From: an uncultured Bacilli bacterium
GTDB lineage: Bacteria; Bacillota_I; Bacilli_A; RF39; UBA660
DNA: 15,408 nt
Assembly (NCBI GenBank): GCA_944363995.1
Contig: CALVVV010000031.1
Coordinates: 1 to 15,408 of the forward strand
Direction: 5' to 3'
The number at the start of each line of letters is the position of its first letter. Within the stretch, counting starts at the first letter, position 1. Of this stretch, positions 15,289-15,408 are shown in pieces. The notes below the pieces were generated by a model, which was not told where the DNA came from, made no database searches, and worked only from the letters and a program-made list of their open reading frames with translations. Made by a program: the position numbers and the translations under genes.

Positions 15289-15375
15289 TTAAATATAAGC
15301 TCCAAGTATAATTATCAAAAGAATAAAAAGTACTAAAACGATAGCAGCTCCAGATATACCATTGTTACAACACAT
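15289..15375 (-). CDS. Tiny YjcZ-like membrane peptide (28 aa)
   Basis: The peptide has a short polar head MCCNNGISGAA and one hydrophobic helix IVLVLFILLIIILGAYI. The VLFILLIIxxGA pattern after a Gly/Cys-containing head is characteristic of the YjcZ family of small proteins annotated as sporulation-associated in Bacilli. The ribosome-binding site AGGAGG is near perfect and lies 9 bases before ATG 15375-15373. A second in-frame ATG at 15384 overlaps that site and is less likely. It forms a pair with the 33-residue peptide downstream. The promoter is not seen and probably lies beyond the right edge. Confidence 0.65.
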   Translation of the reverse strand: MCCNNGISGAAIVLVLFILLIIILGAYI

Positions 15376-15408
15376 ATAAATCATCCTCCTTTTTGTCTTT
15401 TCACATTA

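Noticed and set aside
1..15408. Mycoplasma-type code with UGA as tryptophan
   Set aside because: Full-length conserved proteins are read without internal TGA, and cell-wall synthesis genes are present.
1..15408. CRISPR array, tRNA/rRNA genes, insertion sequences
   Set aside because: No regularly spaced repeats, cloverleaf-like segments, transposase motifs or terminal inverted repeats were seen.

Overview
The window is very AT-rich and codes almost entirely on the minus strand. Shine-Dalgarno sites are strong (many are AGGTGAT), TAA/TAG stops close the genes, and the long reading frames read as the standard code. A penicillin-binding protein, FtsL, RsmH and MraZ are present, so the cell has a peptidoglycan wall and is not a Mycoplasma. 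A ClpC ATPase and two tiny YjcZ-like membrane peptides point to a low-GC Firmicute (Bacilli side), plausibly an uncultured gut lineage. That placement is inference from gene content and composition.

Layout, left to right. (1) 1-290: 5' part of a type IV-like prepilin gene running off the left edge, with its own promoter, preceded by a minus-strand terminator. (2) 300-1310: no intact gene. A decayed protein gene, broken by several stops and frame changes, can be followed from about 1258 down to 426. (3) 1320-5630: a three-gene operon, transcribed leftward: a membrane-anchored CotH-type kinase with three lamin-tail domains, a VTC-type polyphosphate polymerase domain protein, and a DUF4956 membrane protein. 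Its promoter at about 5525-5553 overlaps a palindrome. (4) 5742-6299: the only plus-strand remnant, a 5'-truncated phosphodiester glycosidase. It meets the next gene tail to tail in a 16-bp hairpin. (5) 6302-8832: a small PII-like protein, a CPA2-type cation/proton antiporter and a beta-lactamase-fold serine hydrolase, in one tightly packed operon. (6) 8848-11170: a monocistronic clpC. (7) 11232-15128: a short division and cell-wall cluster, mraZ-rsmH-ftsL-pbp, with a recognisable promoter, 10-bp-phased MraZ operator repeats and a terminator right after pbp. (8) 15155-15375: two tiny membrane-peptide genes ending in their own terminator.

How the genes work together. MraZ is expected to repress its own operon through the repeats just upstream of its start. 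RsmH methylates 16S rRNA, and FtsL and the PBP build the septum. In region 5 the soluble PII-like protein is translationally coupled to the antiporter and probably regulates it. In region 3 the CotH kinase, VTC protein and DUF4956 protein form a recurrent but functionally unexplained trio, which may make or attach phosphate-based modifications at the cell surface. Regions 3 and 5, together with the tiny peptides, are the most interesting parts.
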